Assembly: GCA_900772425.1 (NCBI GenBank)
Contig: CAAHEK010000197.1
Location: 1 to 8,300, forward strand
Source: an uncultured Lachnospira sp.
Lineage (GTDB): Bacteria; Bacillota; Clostridia; Lachnospirales; Lachnospiraceae
DNA length: 8,300 nt
Direction of reading: 5' to 3'
Position 1 is the first letter of the stretch. Every line of letters begins with the position of its first letter. The translations under genes and the position numbers were made by a program. Positions 1 to 6,094 of this stretch are shown piece by piece. The notes under the pieces were generated by a model. The model was given only the letters and a program-made list of their open reading frames with translations. It was not told where the DNA came from and did not search any database.

Positions 1-2
1 AT

Positions 3-302
3 TTTTATAAAGATTATAAAGATTATTACTATCTGATAAATGAAGATAAGGCAATTCATAAAAGCGTTGCAGCTTATGTTGACCCACATTATAGAACTAA
101 AGCCACCAGGCAAAACTGCTATAACAAAAAAGCAGGCACTTTCCTTCCCCAGCCCGAGGAAATGATAGCACCTGCATTTAAAACAACCTGCGATGACAAA
201 ATGTCTTATTGTGAATTTGAACAAATCAGTAAATTAACTCCTGATACGGCCAATAAATATATAAAAAGCGTAATTAATTATATGCTTTTTATCTTACGAT
301 AA
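3..302 (+). CDS. C-terminal fragment (99 aa) of a probable YprB-type RNase H-like protein
   Basis: An open frame runs from the window edge to a TAA at 300-302, so only the C-terminus of a longer protein is visible and no start can be assigned. The fragment is rich in Tyr and Lys. A DKAIHKSVAAYVDPHYR stretch is followed by ATRQNCYNKKAGTFLPQ and a tail ending in YMLFILR. From memory, this resembles the C-terminal part of the RNase H-like (YprB-type) proteins of Lachnospiraceae, which carry a 3'-5' exonuclease-like fold at the N-terminus. That catalytic part is outside the window, so the identity is a recollection and cannot be tested here. The gene converges on cheR and overlaps its last 25 bp (278-302). 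A terminator-like hairpin lies before its stop codon. It is certainly coding-like (99 open codons, sensible composition); the family name is about even odds. Confidence 0.55.
   Translation, partial: FYKDYKDYYYLINEDKAIHKSVAAYVDPHYRTKATRQNCYNKKAGTFLPQPEEMIAPAFKTTCDDKMSYCEFEQISKLTPDTANKYIKSVINYMLFILR
261..292. terminator. Bidirectional AT-rich hairpin inside the overlapping 3' ends
   Basis: Two 12-base arms (261-272 and 281-292) pair with one G-T wobble around an 8-base loop (273-280). Each arm has a run of A or T, so on both strands the hairpin ends in GCTTTTTAT, as in a rho-independent terminator. The stem has only two G-C pairs, so it is weak. For cheR on the minus strand it begins just before the stop at 278-280 and the T-run falls after the stop, which suits a normal terminator. 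For the plus-strand gene the hairpin and T-run come before the stop at 300-302, which is odd. Confidence 0.55.
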
Positions 303-1066
303 AAGAATAATTCATTAAATTCATAACCTAAATCTTTATGATTGATAATCTGTTCTGTATTTCCAACGAACAGACATCCATCATTAACAAGTGAATGGTT
401 AAATTTCTTGTAAATCTCATATTTGGCTTCTTCAGTAAAATATATCATAACATTTCGGCATACAATCAAATGACAGCCTTGTGGATATGTATCCTTTAAC
501 AAGTTGGACTTTTTAAACTCAACACATTTTTTAATATCATCTGATATTTTAAAGAATCTGTCTCCGGCAGCTTCAAAATACTTATCCTTATATTCTTTTG
601 GAAGTCCATTAAGGCTGTTAGCACCATAAACACCAAGCTTAGCTTTCTCAAGAACCTGTTCATCAATATCTGTTGCATATATTTTAATATTGCTCATCGG
701 CACTTTCTGAGCCATTACCATAGCAAGTGAATACGGCTCATCTCCTGTTGAACAGGCTGCACTCCATATCTTAAGTCTTGGTCCGAACTTGTCTATAAGA
801 TCAGGAAGGATAATATCCTCAAGCTTCTTCCATAATGCCGGATTTCTATAAAACTCCGATACATTAATAGTAATATAATTAACAAATTCTTCCAATAATG
901 CAGAATTCACATTTAATGCTTTGCAATAAGAATCATATCCGTCATACTTATTTCTTGCTATCAAAGTATCAATTCTTCTCTTCATCTGACGTTCCTTATA
1001 TGCATTAAGATCGATTCCTGTTATCTGAAGAATATATTTTTTAAAGTCCTCATAATCTTTTATCAT
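278..1066 (-). CDS. cheR: CheR, chemotaxis receptor glutamate O-methyltransferase
   Basis: This cytoplasmic enzyme transfers a methyl group from S-adenosylmethionine to glutamates of methyl-accepting chemotaxis proteins, setting adaptation opposite CheB. The 262-residue protein has the usual layout. An alpha-helical N-terminal CheR domain (about 3-75) ends in ITINVSEFYRNP. The methyltransferase domain (about 85-258) has the SAM-binding motif IWSAACSTGDEPYSLAM (100-116), the acidic ATDID (131-135) and the hallmark VCRNVMIYF (202-210). The motif has Asp where GEEPYS is usual, a conservative change. The start is the ATG at 1064-1066, which has GGAGGAG (1071-1077) just upstream; an in-frame ATG 14 codons earlier has no ribosome binding site and would put that site inside the gene. 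No other chemotaxis gene is adjacent, so it looks like a stand-alone cheR. There is no TPR or receiver extension. Confidence 0.95.
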   Translation of the reverse strand: MIKDYEDFKKYILQITGIDLNAYKERQMKRRIDTLIARNKYDGYDSYCKALNVNSALLEEFVNYITINVSEFYRNPALWKKLEDIILPDLIDKFGPRLKIWSAACSTGDEPYSLAMVMAQKVPMSNIKIYATDIDEQVLEKAKLGVYGANSLNGLPKEYKDKYFEAAGDRFFKISDDIKKCVEFKKSNLLKDTYPQGCHLIVCRNVMIYFTEEAKYEIYKKFNHSLVNDGCLFVGNTEQIINHKDLGYEFNELFFYRKIKSI

Positions 1067-1070
1067 CTGT

Positions 1071-1077
1071 CTCCTCC
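1071..1077 (-). promoter_or_regulatory. Ribosome binding site that decides the cheR start
   Basis: The minus strand reads GGAGGAG four bases before the ATG at 1064-1066. This is a near-perfect Shine-Dalgarno sequence, and it makes the longer frame beginning at 1108 unlikely to be the translated product. Confidence 0.85.
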
Positions 1078-1159
1078 ATTGTGTTGCTGATAATACTACA
1101 AACCGCATTAATAAATTAATATATTTTATTATATTTATCTCATCACTTTTATTTTTTAT

Positions 1160-1168
1160 ATTTTAACA
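1160..1168 (-). promoter_or_regulatory. Possible extended -10 promoter element for cheR
   Basis: The minus strand reads TGTTAAAAT (TG at 1168-1167, TAAAAT at 1165-1160), an extended -10 form about 95 bp before the cheR start. No good -35 lies at 17 bp. An alternative pairing is TTGTAA (1193-1188) with TATGTT (1170-1165) at 17 bp. No sigma-28 flagellar-type promoter was recognised. The whole spacer is so AT-rich that chance matches are common. Confidence 0.3.
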
Positions 1169-1194
1169 TATAACAACAAAAAAATCATTACAAA

Positions 1195-1223
1195 TTTACA
1201 GACTATAACAAAAATTGTATAAT
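1195..1223 (+). promoter_or_regulatory. Sigma-A-type promoter for ylmH
   Basis: A TTTACA -35 (1195-1200) and a perfect TATAAT -10 (1218-1223) are separated by 17 bp. Transcription would start near 1230, leaving a leader of roughly 25 bases before the ATG at 1256. A ribosome binding site AAGGGAG (1238-1244) lies within that leader. Confidence 0.75.
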
Positions 1224-1255
1224 TGCATTAATTACTTAAGGGAGAACCAATATTA

Positions 1256-2011
1256 ATGAATGAAAATGATTTATGCAAAAGAAGAATTATAGATGCTGCT
1301 AATAAAGCATACGCACAGAATATATATGTCTATACTGATTTTTTAAGTATATCAGAGTTATCTGTGTACAATGAAATAAAGAAAGAAATTTCCTTTATAG
1401 ATAACTGTTCATATGGCGGCAATCCTGCATGCGAACGCCAGATTATACAATTCGGTTCTGAAGCAGCTTTCGGCTATAAAGAAGCTTTTCCCATAACGCT
1501 TATAAAGATATCTCCATTAATTGAAAAATTTGGTGAAGAGCTGTCTCACAGGGACTACCTTGGTGCTGTATTAAACCTTGGAATTGAACGTAATCTCATC
1601 GGTGATATAATTATCAAAGGAAAAACTGCATATATGTATTGTGTGGACAGGATATCTGATTATATTGTTTCCAATCTTACCAAAATCAAACACACCAATA
1701 TAAAATGTGAAATAACAGATATTGCACTTAACAACTTATCACCGGAGCTTGAAGATATAGAAACAATATCCGCCTCATTAAGAATAGATGCCATAGCTGC
1801 TTCACTAACCAGATTATCAAGAAGCAAGGTTATAGAGCTATTCCGCACCGGAAAAATCTTTGTAAATGGAAGGTTGTGCGAAAACAACAGCTACAATGTC
1901 CATCCTAAAGATATTATTGTAATACGTGGACTTGGAAAATATATATTTGAGGATAATGGCAAAGAAACCAAAAAAGGAAGAATATACGTAAAGCTAAAAC
2001 ATTACAAATAA
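1256..2011 (+). CDS. ylmH: YlmH-type S4-domain RNA-binding protein
   Basis: The 251-residue length and layout match the YlmH family. An N-terminal region of unknown fold is followed by the family signature HRDYLGAVLNLGIERNLIGDI (98-118), here within the usual motif region, and a C-terminal S4 RNA-binding domain (about 175-235) with LSRSKVIELFRTGKIFVNG (187-205). In Gram-positive bacteria the gene usually sits beside sepF and divIVA in the cell-division cluster. In Bacillus subtilis the protein has been linked to the 50S subunit and to ribosome-associated quality control, where it can act like RqcP. Its cellular role here is inferred from that. It has its own promoter and is transcribed alone, divergent from cheR and closed by a terminator, with no division gene in view. 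The start is the ATG at 1256, 11 bases after AAGGGAG. Confidence 0.9.
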   Translation: MNENDLCKRRIIDAANKAYAQNIYVYTDFLSISELSVYNEIKKEISFIDNCSYGGNPACERQIIQFGSEAAFGYKEAFPITLIKISPLIEKFGEELSHRDYLGAVLNLGIERNLIGDIIIKGKTAYMYCVDRISDYIVSNLTKIKHTNIKCEITDIALNNLSPELEDIETISASLRIDAIAASLTRLSRSKVIELFRTGKIFVNGRLCENNSYNVHPKDIIVIRGLGKYIFEDNGKETKKGRIYVKLKHYK

Positions 2012-2020
2012 ATATATTCA

Positions 2021-2070
2021 AAAAGGGGATATCGCCTCAACATTTTCATAGTTAAGGCGACACCCCTTTT
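2021..2070. terminator. Strong bidirectional terminator between ylmH and rpsA
   Basis: AAAAGGGG (2021-2028) pairs with CCCCTTTT (2063-2070), and TCGCCT (2032-2037) pairs with AGGCGA (2055-2060). An inner AAC/GTT pairing (2039-2041 with 2051-2053) extends the stem, and a small internal loop separates the first two helices. A T-run follows the stem on either strand, so it can stop both ylmH (+) and rpsA (-). It starts 9 bp after the ylmH stop and lies about 46 bp beyond the rpsA stop. Confidence 0.9.
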
Positions 2071-2077
2071 AATTATT

Positions 2078-2096
2078 CTCTGCAACACTTGCAGAG
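2078..2096. other. Small perfect hairpin downstream of rpsA
   Basis: CTCTGCAA (2078-2085) and TTGCAGAG (2089-2096) form a perfect 8-bp stem with a 3-base loop. There is no T-run directly after it on either strand, so it is not itself a classical terminator. On the minus strand it lies between the rpsA stop (2117) and the main terminator. It could protect the rpsA mRNA 3' end or help termination. Confidence 0.6.
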
Positions 2097-2116
2097 TTAA
2101 ATGTTAATATTATATA

Positions 2117-3217
2117 TTATTCAGCATCTACAGGTGCTTCTGCTGTCTCTTCTGACTCTTCATCCGCAAGAAGTGCCTTCATGCTAAGACTTATCTTCTT
2201 CTCAGCTTCATTAAGATCAACAACCTTAGCTTCAATCTTCTGACCGATAGCTAATACATCTGATGGCTTATTGATATGTTCTTTAGCAATCTGAGATACA
2301 TGAAGTAATGCATCGATTCCATCTTCAAGCTGAACAAATGCACCAAAATCTGTCATTCTTGCAACTGTTCCTGTTACAACATTACCTATTGCATACTTAA
2401 CTGCCGCATTATTCCATGGGTTAAGATCTGGATACTTAACACTTAAAGCAATCTTATCACCATTAATTTCTTTGATAAAGCACTTAACTGAATCTCCAAC
2501 TTTATATACTTTCTTAGGATTCTCTGTTCTGCCCCAAGACATTTCAGAGATATGAAGAAGACCATCTACTCCACCAAGGTCGATGAATGCACCAAAATCA
2601 GTAACATTCTTAACTGTACCTTCGATTGTATCTCCTTCTTTAATCTTAGATAAAAGTTCCTTCTGAGCCTCCAGCTTCTTAGCAACGATAAGCTGCTTGC
2701 AGTCACCGATTATCTTCTTGTTCTTAGGATCATATTCTGTTAATACAAATGATACTTCCTTACCATTGTATACAGATAAATCCTTAACATATGTGTCTGA
2801 AACAAGGCTTGCTGGAATAAATACTCTTGCTTCATCTATAATAACCTCAAGACCACCCTTAATTGGTCTGTTAACCTTAGCTGTTAATACTTCCTTATTG
2901 TTAAATGCTTCTTCAAGCTTCTTACTTCCAGCATCAGCAACAAGTCTCTTGTATGTAAGAAGAACCTGTCCTTCACCATCATTCATCTTAACAATCTTAA
3001 CATTCATAGTGTCGCCAGGGTTGATTACTGTTGTCATATCTACACCTGGTGTTGATGTGTACTCAGCACGTGTAAGAATACCGTCTGCCTTGTAGCCAAT
3101 GTTAAGTACAGCCTGATCAGGCTTAACATCTATAACAGTACCTTCAACTACATCTCCTGCATGAAAATTTTTTAATTCTTCGTCATTAAACATCTGTTCA
3201 AAAGTAAGTTCTGACAT
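2117..3217 (-). CDS. rpsA: 30S ribosomal protein S1, four-S1-domain form
   Basis: S1-type proteins bind mRNA and, in many bacteria, help bring it to the 30S subunit. This 366-residue protein has four S1 (OB-fold) repeats, at about 22-92, 108-176, 195-263 and 278-348, as in Firmicutes, against six in E. coli. The third and fourth carry the canonical core (TDFGAFIDLGGVDGLLHISEM at 206-226; TDFGAFVQLEDGIDALLHVSQI at 289-310, here described by its ends). The second is the most divergent, with RVFIPASLV in place of the usual HISE-type strand. The tail is acidic (EESEETAEAPVDAE). The start is the ATG at 3215-3217, nine bases after GAGGAGG; a frame six codons longer would contain that site. The start lies inside ispH, with a 20-bp overlap, so expression is probably translationally coupled. 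It is the last gene of the leftward operon. Confidence 0.93.
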   Translation of the reverse strand: MSELTFEQMFNDEELKNFHAGDVVEGTVIDVKPDQAVLNIGYKADGILTRAEYTSTPGVDMTTVINPGDTMNVKIVKMNDGEGQVLLTYKRLVADAGSKKLEEAFNNKEVLTAKVNRPIKGGLEVIIDEARVFIPASLVSDTYVKDLSVYNGKEVSFVLTEYDPKNKKIIGDCKQLIVAKKLEAQKELLSKIKEGDTIEGTVKNVTDFGAFIDLGGVDGLLHISEMSWGRTENPKKVYKVGDSVKCFIKEINGDKIALSVKYPDLNPWNNAAVKYAIGNVVTGTVARMTDFGAFVQLEDGIDALLHVSQIAKEHINKPSDVLAIGQKIEAKVVDLNEAEKKISLSMKALLADEESEETAEAPVDAE

Positions 3218-4064
3218 TATTGTAAACCTCCTCAATGATATTGTTTGGGGTCGATGCCCCTGCTGTAATACCTATGCAGTCTGCCATGCCCAGTTTATCA
3301 ATATCCAGGTCATTAAGCGTCTGAATGTAAAATGTATTATTACATTCATTTTTACAAATCTCATACAGTTTTCGCGTGTTGGAACTGCTCTTGCCTCCGA
3401 TTACAATCATCGCATCTGCTTTTCTTGCAATTTCACTGGCTTCCGCCTGACGTTCTTCGGTAGCATTACAAATTGTATTACGAATGCTAATATTATATCC
3501 CTTTTCGGATATAATTTCAACTAATTCTTGAAATTTCTTGTAATTAAATGTCGTTTGTGATACTATACAGACTTCTTTATCTTTTTTTAGTTCTATTTTC
3601 CTTGCTTTCTCTTCTGTATCAATAACAATTACTGGTGTCTCTGACCAGCCGCAGATTCCTTCAACCTCTGGATGATTCTCATTTCCGATAACAATAACCT
3701 GCCTGCCGTTATGGCTCTCCTCTTTCACTATTTTGTGGATTTTTAGAACAAAAGGACAGGTTGCATCAACAATATTAACTCCTCTGCCAACCAATTCATC
3801 ATAAGCCTTTTTTGACACACCATGTGAACGTATAATAACCGTTGAATCTTTTCCAAGATACAAATCATTATCAAAAATATCATCAATAACTCTTACCCCT
3901 TTACTTTCAAGGTCTTTTACAACTTCTTCATTATGAATTATAGGGCCATAAGTATATACGTTATTATTTCCCACCTGATTATAAACAGTATCTATTGCTC
4001 TATGAACACCAAAACAAAATCCAGCTGTTTTAGCAAGAATAACCTCTTTCACGTCAATCCTCAT
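3198..4064 (-). CDS. ispH: IspH, 4-hydroxy-3-methylbut-2-enyl diphosphate reductase
   Basis: This iron-sulfur enzyme catalyses the last step of the MEP pathway, reducing HMBPP to IPP and DMAPP. The three cluster-binding cysteines are visible: C17 in TAGFCFGV, C103 in DATCP and C199 in RNTICNAT. Substrate-pocket residues include H44 (PIIHN), H81 (SHGV), H131 and E133 (NHPEVEG), and SSSNT at 226-230. The 288-residue length is normal for the stand-alone enzyme. The start is uncertain. The ATG at 4062-4064 has a poor ribosome binding site. A GTG at 4050-4052 has GAGG six bases upstream and gives MKEVILAKTAGFCFGV, closer to the usual family N-terminus; I report the longer form. It follows cmk by 18 bp and overlaps rpsA by 20 bp. 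In some Clostridia ispH and rpsA are fused into one gene; here they are separate, in different frames. Confidence 0.95.
   Translation of the reverse strand: MRIDVKEVILAKTAGFCFGVHRAIDTVYNQVGNNNVYTYGPIIHNEEVVKDLESKGVRVIDDIFDNDLYLGKDSTVIIRSHGVSKKAYDELVGRGVNIVDATCPFVLKIHKIVKEESHNGRQVIVIGNENHPEVEGICGWSETPVIVIDTEEKARKIELKKDKEVCIVSQTTFNYKKFQELVEIISEKGYNISIRNTICNATEERQAEASEIARKADAMIVIGGKSSSNTRKLYEICKNECNNTFYIQTLNDLDIDKLGMADCIGITAGASTPNNIIEEVYNNVRTYF
3227..3233 (-). promoter_or_regulatory. rpsA ribosome binding site inside the ispH coding end
   Basis: The minus strand reads GAGGAGG nine bases before the rpsA ATG (3215-3217). The same bases encode two Glu codons and the start of a Val codon (IEEV) near the IspH C-terminus. 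Ribosomes finishing ispH pass over this site, which suits coupled translation of rpsA. Confidence 0.85.
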
Positions 4065-4082
4065 TTCTTAACATTAATAATT

Positions 4083-4754
4083 CTAAAGACTCTTTTTATC
4101 TTCAATTATTTTTTTGATTGTATTTATAACTTCCTCAATTCCCATATCAGATGTATCCACCAATACAGCATCATCAGCCTTACGCAGAGGTGAAATTTCT
4201 CTGTGCATATCCTGATAGTCCCTGTTTTCAATATCTTTCTTTATTTCTTCATAATCGCATTTTTCGCCTTTTTCTACAAGCTCATCATATCTTCTTTTTG
4301 CTCTGGCTTCTGTACTTGCAGTAAGATATATTTTAACAAATGCATCTGGAAGTACAGTTGTTCCTATATCTCTTCCATCCATTAACACATCTGTGCTCTT
4401 AGCAAGATTACGCTGTAACTCAACAAGCTTTGAACGTACTGCCGCATACTTTGATGTTTTTGAAGCCATTTTGCCTGTTTCCTCTGTTCTGAGTAAAGAA
4501 GTAACATTAACTCCGTTAAGAATAACCTGCTGTGCTCCATCCTTATACTCTATAGCAATATCAACATTCTTAACAGCTTCATTTATCATTTCCTCATTAT
4601 CAGGATTTACTCCATTCTGAGAAAAATATACAGCCATGGCTCTATACATTGCTCCTGTATCTACATAAATATAGTTCATTTCCTTTGATAACATTTTAGC
4701 TATTGTGCTTTTACCTGATCCGGCAGGTCCATCGATTGCAACTGAATATGACAT
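4083..4754 (-). CDS. cmk: Cmk, (d)CMP kinase
   Basis: Cytidylate kinase phosphorylates CMP and dCMP with ATP in pyrimidine salvage and in recycling CMP from RNA and lipid synthesis. The 223-residue protein shows the P-loop GPAGSGKST (9-17), DTGAMYRAM (32-40), MDGRDIGTTVLPDA (125-138) for CMP binding, the Arg-rich lid (RAKRR, 151-155) and the family signature REISPLRKADDA (185-196). The length matches the Bacillus and E. coli enzymes. The start is the ATG at 4752-4754, seven bases after AAGGAG (4762-4767); a frame six codons longer would contain that site. The gene sits between the flavoprotein gene (95 bp upstream) and ispH (18 bp downstream). A cmk-ispH-rpsA arrangement is common in Clostridia, so the function call is backed by both motif and context. 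Confidence 0.96.
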   Translation of the reverse strand: MSYSVAIDGPAGSGKSTIAKMLSKEMNYIYVDTGAMYRAMAVYFSQNGVNPDNEEMINEAVKNVDIAIEYKDGAQQVILNGVNVTSLLRTEETGKMASKTSKYAAVRSKLVELQRNLAKSTDVLMDGRDIGTTVLPDAFVKIYLTASTEARAKRRYDELVEKGEKCDYEEIKKDIENRDYQDMHREISPLRKADDAVLVDTSDMGIEEVINTIKKIIEDKKSL

Positions 4755-4790
4755 TTTGTTTCTCCTTATCATTTATTTTAAATCATTTTT

Positions 4791-4819
4791 ATTTTAACAT
4801 TTTATCGTTTCGTATTTAA
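4791..4819 (-). promoter_or_regulatory. Possible promoter ahead of cmk
   Basis: On the minus strand TTAAAT (4819-4814) and TAAAAT (4796-4791) are 17 bp apart, and the -10 has the extended TGT in front of it. The site lies in the 95-bp spacer 4755-4849, which is almost pure A/T and has no terminator-like hairpin. cmk, ispH and rpsA may therefore have an extra start here in addition to readthrough. The base composition makes this a weak call. Confidence 0.35.
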
Positions 4820-4849
4820 TAATTTTATATTCAAAAATTTTATATCTTA

Positions 4850-6094
4850 TCATTTTATGTTCGAAGCTGCAGCATACGCGCTTGACCACGCGACCTGAAG
4901 GTTAAATCCTCCTGTAACCGCATCCACATCAAGTACTTCTCCCGCAAAATATACATTCTTAACAAGCTTCGATTCCATTGTTGAAGGATTAATTTCCTTT
5001 ACGTTAACTCCGCCCTGGGTAATTATTGCCTCGTTAAATCCTCTTAACGCTGTAAGTGTAAGCGTAAAATCCTTTAACAGGTTCACAAGTCTCTGTCTTT
5101 CTTCTTTGCTTATTGAATTAACCTTTTTATCTGATTCTATTCCTGATAAATCTATCACAACAGGAATAAGCTTTTTAGGAAGCAGTTTATCCATGGAATT
5201 TTTAAACGATTTATTTTTCTCTTCCGAAAAATCCCTTACAATTCTTTCATCAAGCTGTTCATGTGTCAAAGCAGGCTTTAAATCAATATGAAGTGTCAGC
5301 GGCTTATTTTTAATAATAGGTGCCGCATAACTGCTTGCACTAAGTACTGCCGGTCCACTAACTCCAAAATGTGTAAACAGCATTTCACCAAACTGTGAAT
5401 AAATGCTTTTATCGTTATCTTTAATATCAACAAAGACATTCTTAAGACTGAGTCCCTGAAGTTCTTTAACCCATTCTTCCTTGGCTGTAAATGGTACAAG
5501 TGCCGGACTTAAACTTGTTATTGTATGTCCCAGCTCTTTTGCAAATCTGTAACCGTCACCTGTGGAGCCTGTCTGTGGATATGATTTTCCACCTGTTGCT
5601 ATTATAACATAATCTCCTTTATAAAACTTTGTCCTGCCTGTATTGGTATTCTTTACCTGTACACCGTCAAAGCTGTTATTTTCAGTCTTTATTCCGGTAA
5701 CCTCACTAAAAAGTTCTATCGTAACCCCAAGTCTTTTTAATTCACGGCTCAATGCACTTATAACATCCGATGAATGGTCTGACTCCGGAAATACTCTGTT
5801 TCCCCTTTCAACCTTGAATTTAAGTCCAAGCTCGTCAAAAAATCCCATAACATCATAGTTTGAAAATCTATTAAATGCACTGTACATAAATTTAACATTA
5901 GTTACAATTGAATTTCTTATATCTTCTTCATCGCCGGCATTAGTAAAATTGCATCTTCCTTTTCCTGTTATAAACAGCTTTTTCCCAAGTTTCTCATTCT
6001 TTTCAAAAAGCCATACCTCATTTTCATTTCTTGCAGCTGTAATAGCAGCCATCATGCCTGCCGCTCCACCGCCTACAACAATTACTTTACTCAT
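4850..6094 (-). CDS. HI0933/BaiN-family FAD-dependent oxidoreductase
   Basis: This is a flavoprotein of the HI0933-like family, which also includes YhiN and BaiN. The 414 residues show the FAD-binding Rossmann motif VVGGGAAGMMAA (6-17), the family-specific KLFITGKGRCNFTN (39-52), ATGGKSYPQTGSTGDGY (166-182), the insert-domain GEMLFTHFGVSGPAVL (236-251), and the C-terminal flavin-contacting block with YFAGEVLDVDAVTGGFNLQ (382-400). The family's cellular substrate is generally unknown. BaiN of Clostridium scindens was linked to bile-acid metabolism, but homologues occur widely in bacteria without that pathway and no bai gene is nearby, so bile-acid activity should not be assumed. The start ATG overlaps the stop of the upstream regulator (ATGA, 6091-6094), and AAGGA lies nine bases upstream. 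The two genes are translationally coupled. Confidence 0.9.
   Translation of the reverse strand: MSKVIVVGGGAAGMMAAITAARNENEVWLFEKNEKLGKKLFITGKGRCNFTNAGDEEDIRNSIVTNVKFMYSAFNRFSNYDVMGFFDELGLKFKVERGNRVFPESDHSSDVISALSRELKRLGVTIELFSEVTGIKTENNSFDGVQVKNTNTGRTKFYKGDYVIIATGGKSYPQTGSTGDGYRFAKELGHTITSLSPALVPFTAKEEWVKELQGLSLKNVFVDIKDNDKSIYSQFGEMLFTHFGVSGPAVLSASSYAAPIIKNKPLTLHIDLKPALTHEQLDERIVRDFSEEKNKSFKNSMDKLLPKKLIPVVIDLSGIESDKKVNSISKEERQRLVNLLKDFTLTLTALRGFNEAIITQGGVNVKEINPSTMESKLVKNVYFAGEVLDVDAVTGGFNLQVAWSSAYAAASNIK

Noticed and set aside
1067..1108. A 14-codon N-terminal extension of cheR
   Set aside because: The extension would contain the strong GGAGGAG site, has no ribosome binding site of its own, and adds residues not typical of CheR.
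2078..2096. The small 8-bp hairpin as a second terminator
   Set aside because: No T-run follows it on either strand; it is kept only as a structural element.
2697..3095. A 132-codon plus-strand open frame inside rpsA
   Set aside because: It lies fully antisense to a well-supported S1 gene, has no recognisable motif, and its Ser/Leu-rich composition is what the complement of this gene gives.
3933..4193. A plus-strand frame across the ispH start and cmk end
   Set aside because: It crosses two well-defined genes on the opposite strand, and its Ile/Phe-rich composition reflects AT-rich complement rather than a real membrane protein.
4850..6094. Calling the flavoprotein a bile-acid enzyme (BaiN)
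   Set aside because: The family is widespread and no other bile-acid gene is present, so only the family-level name is supported.
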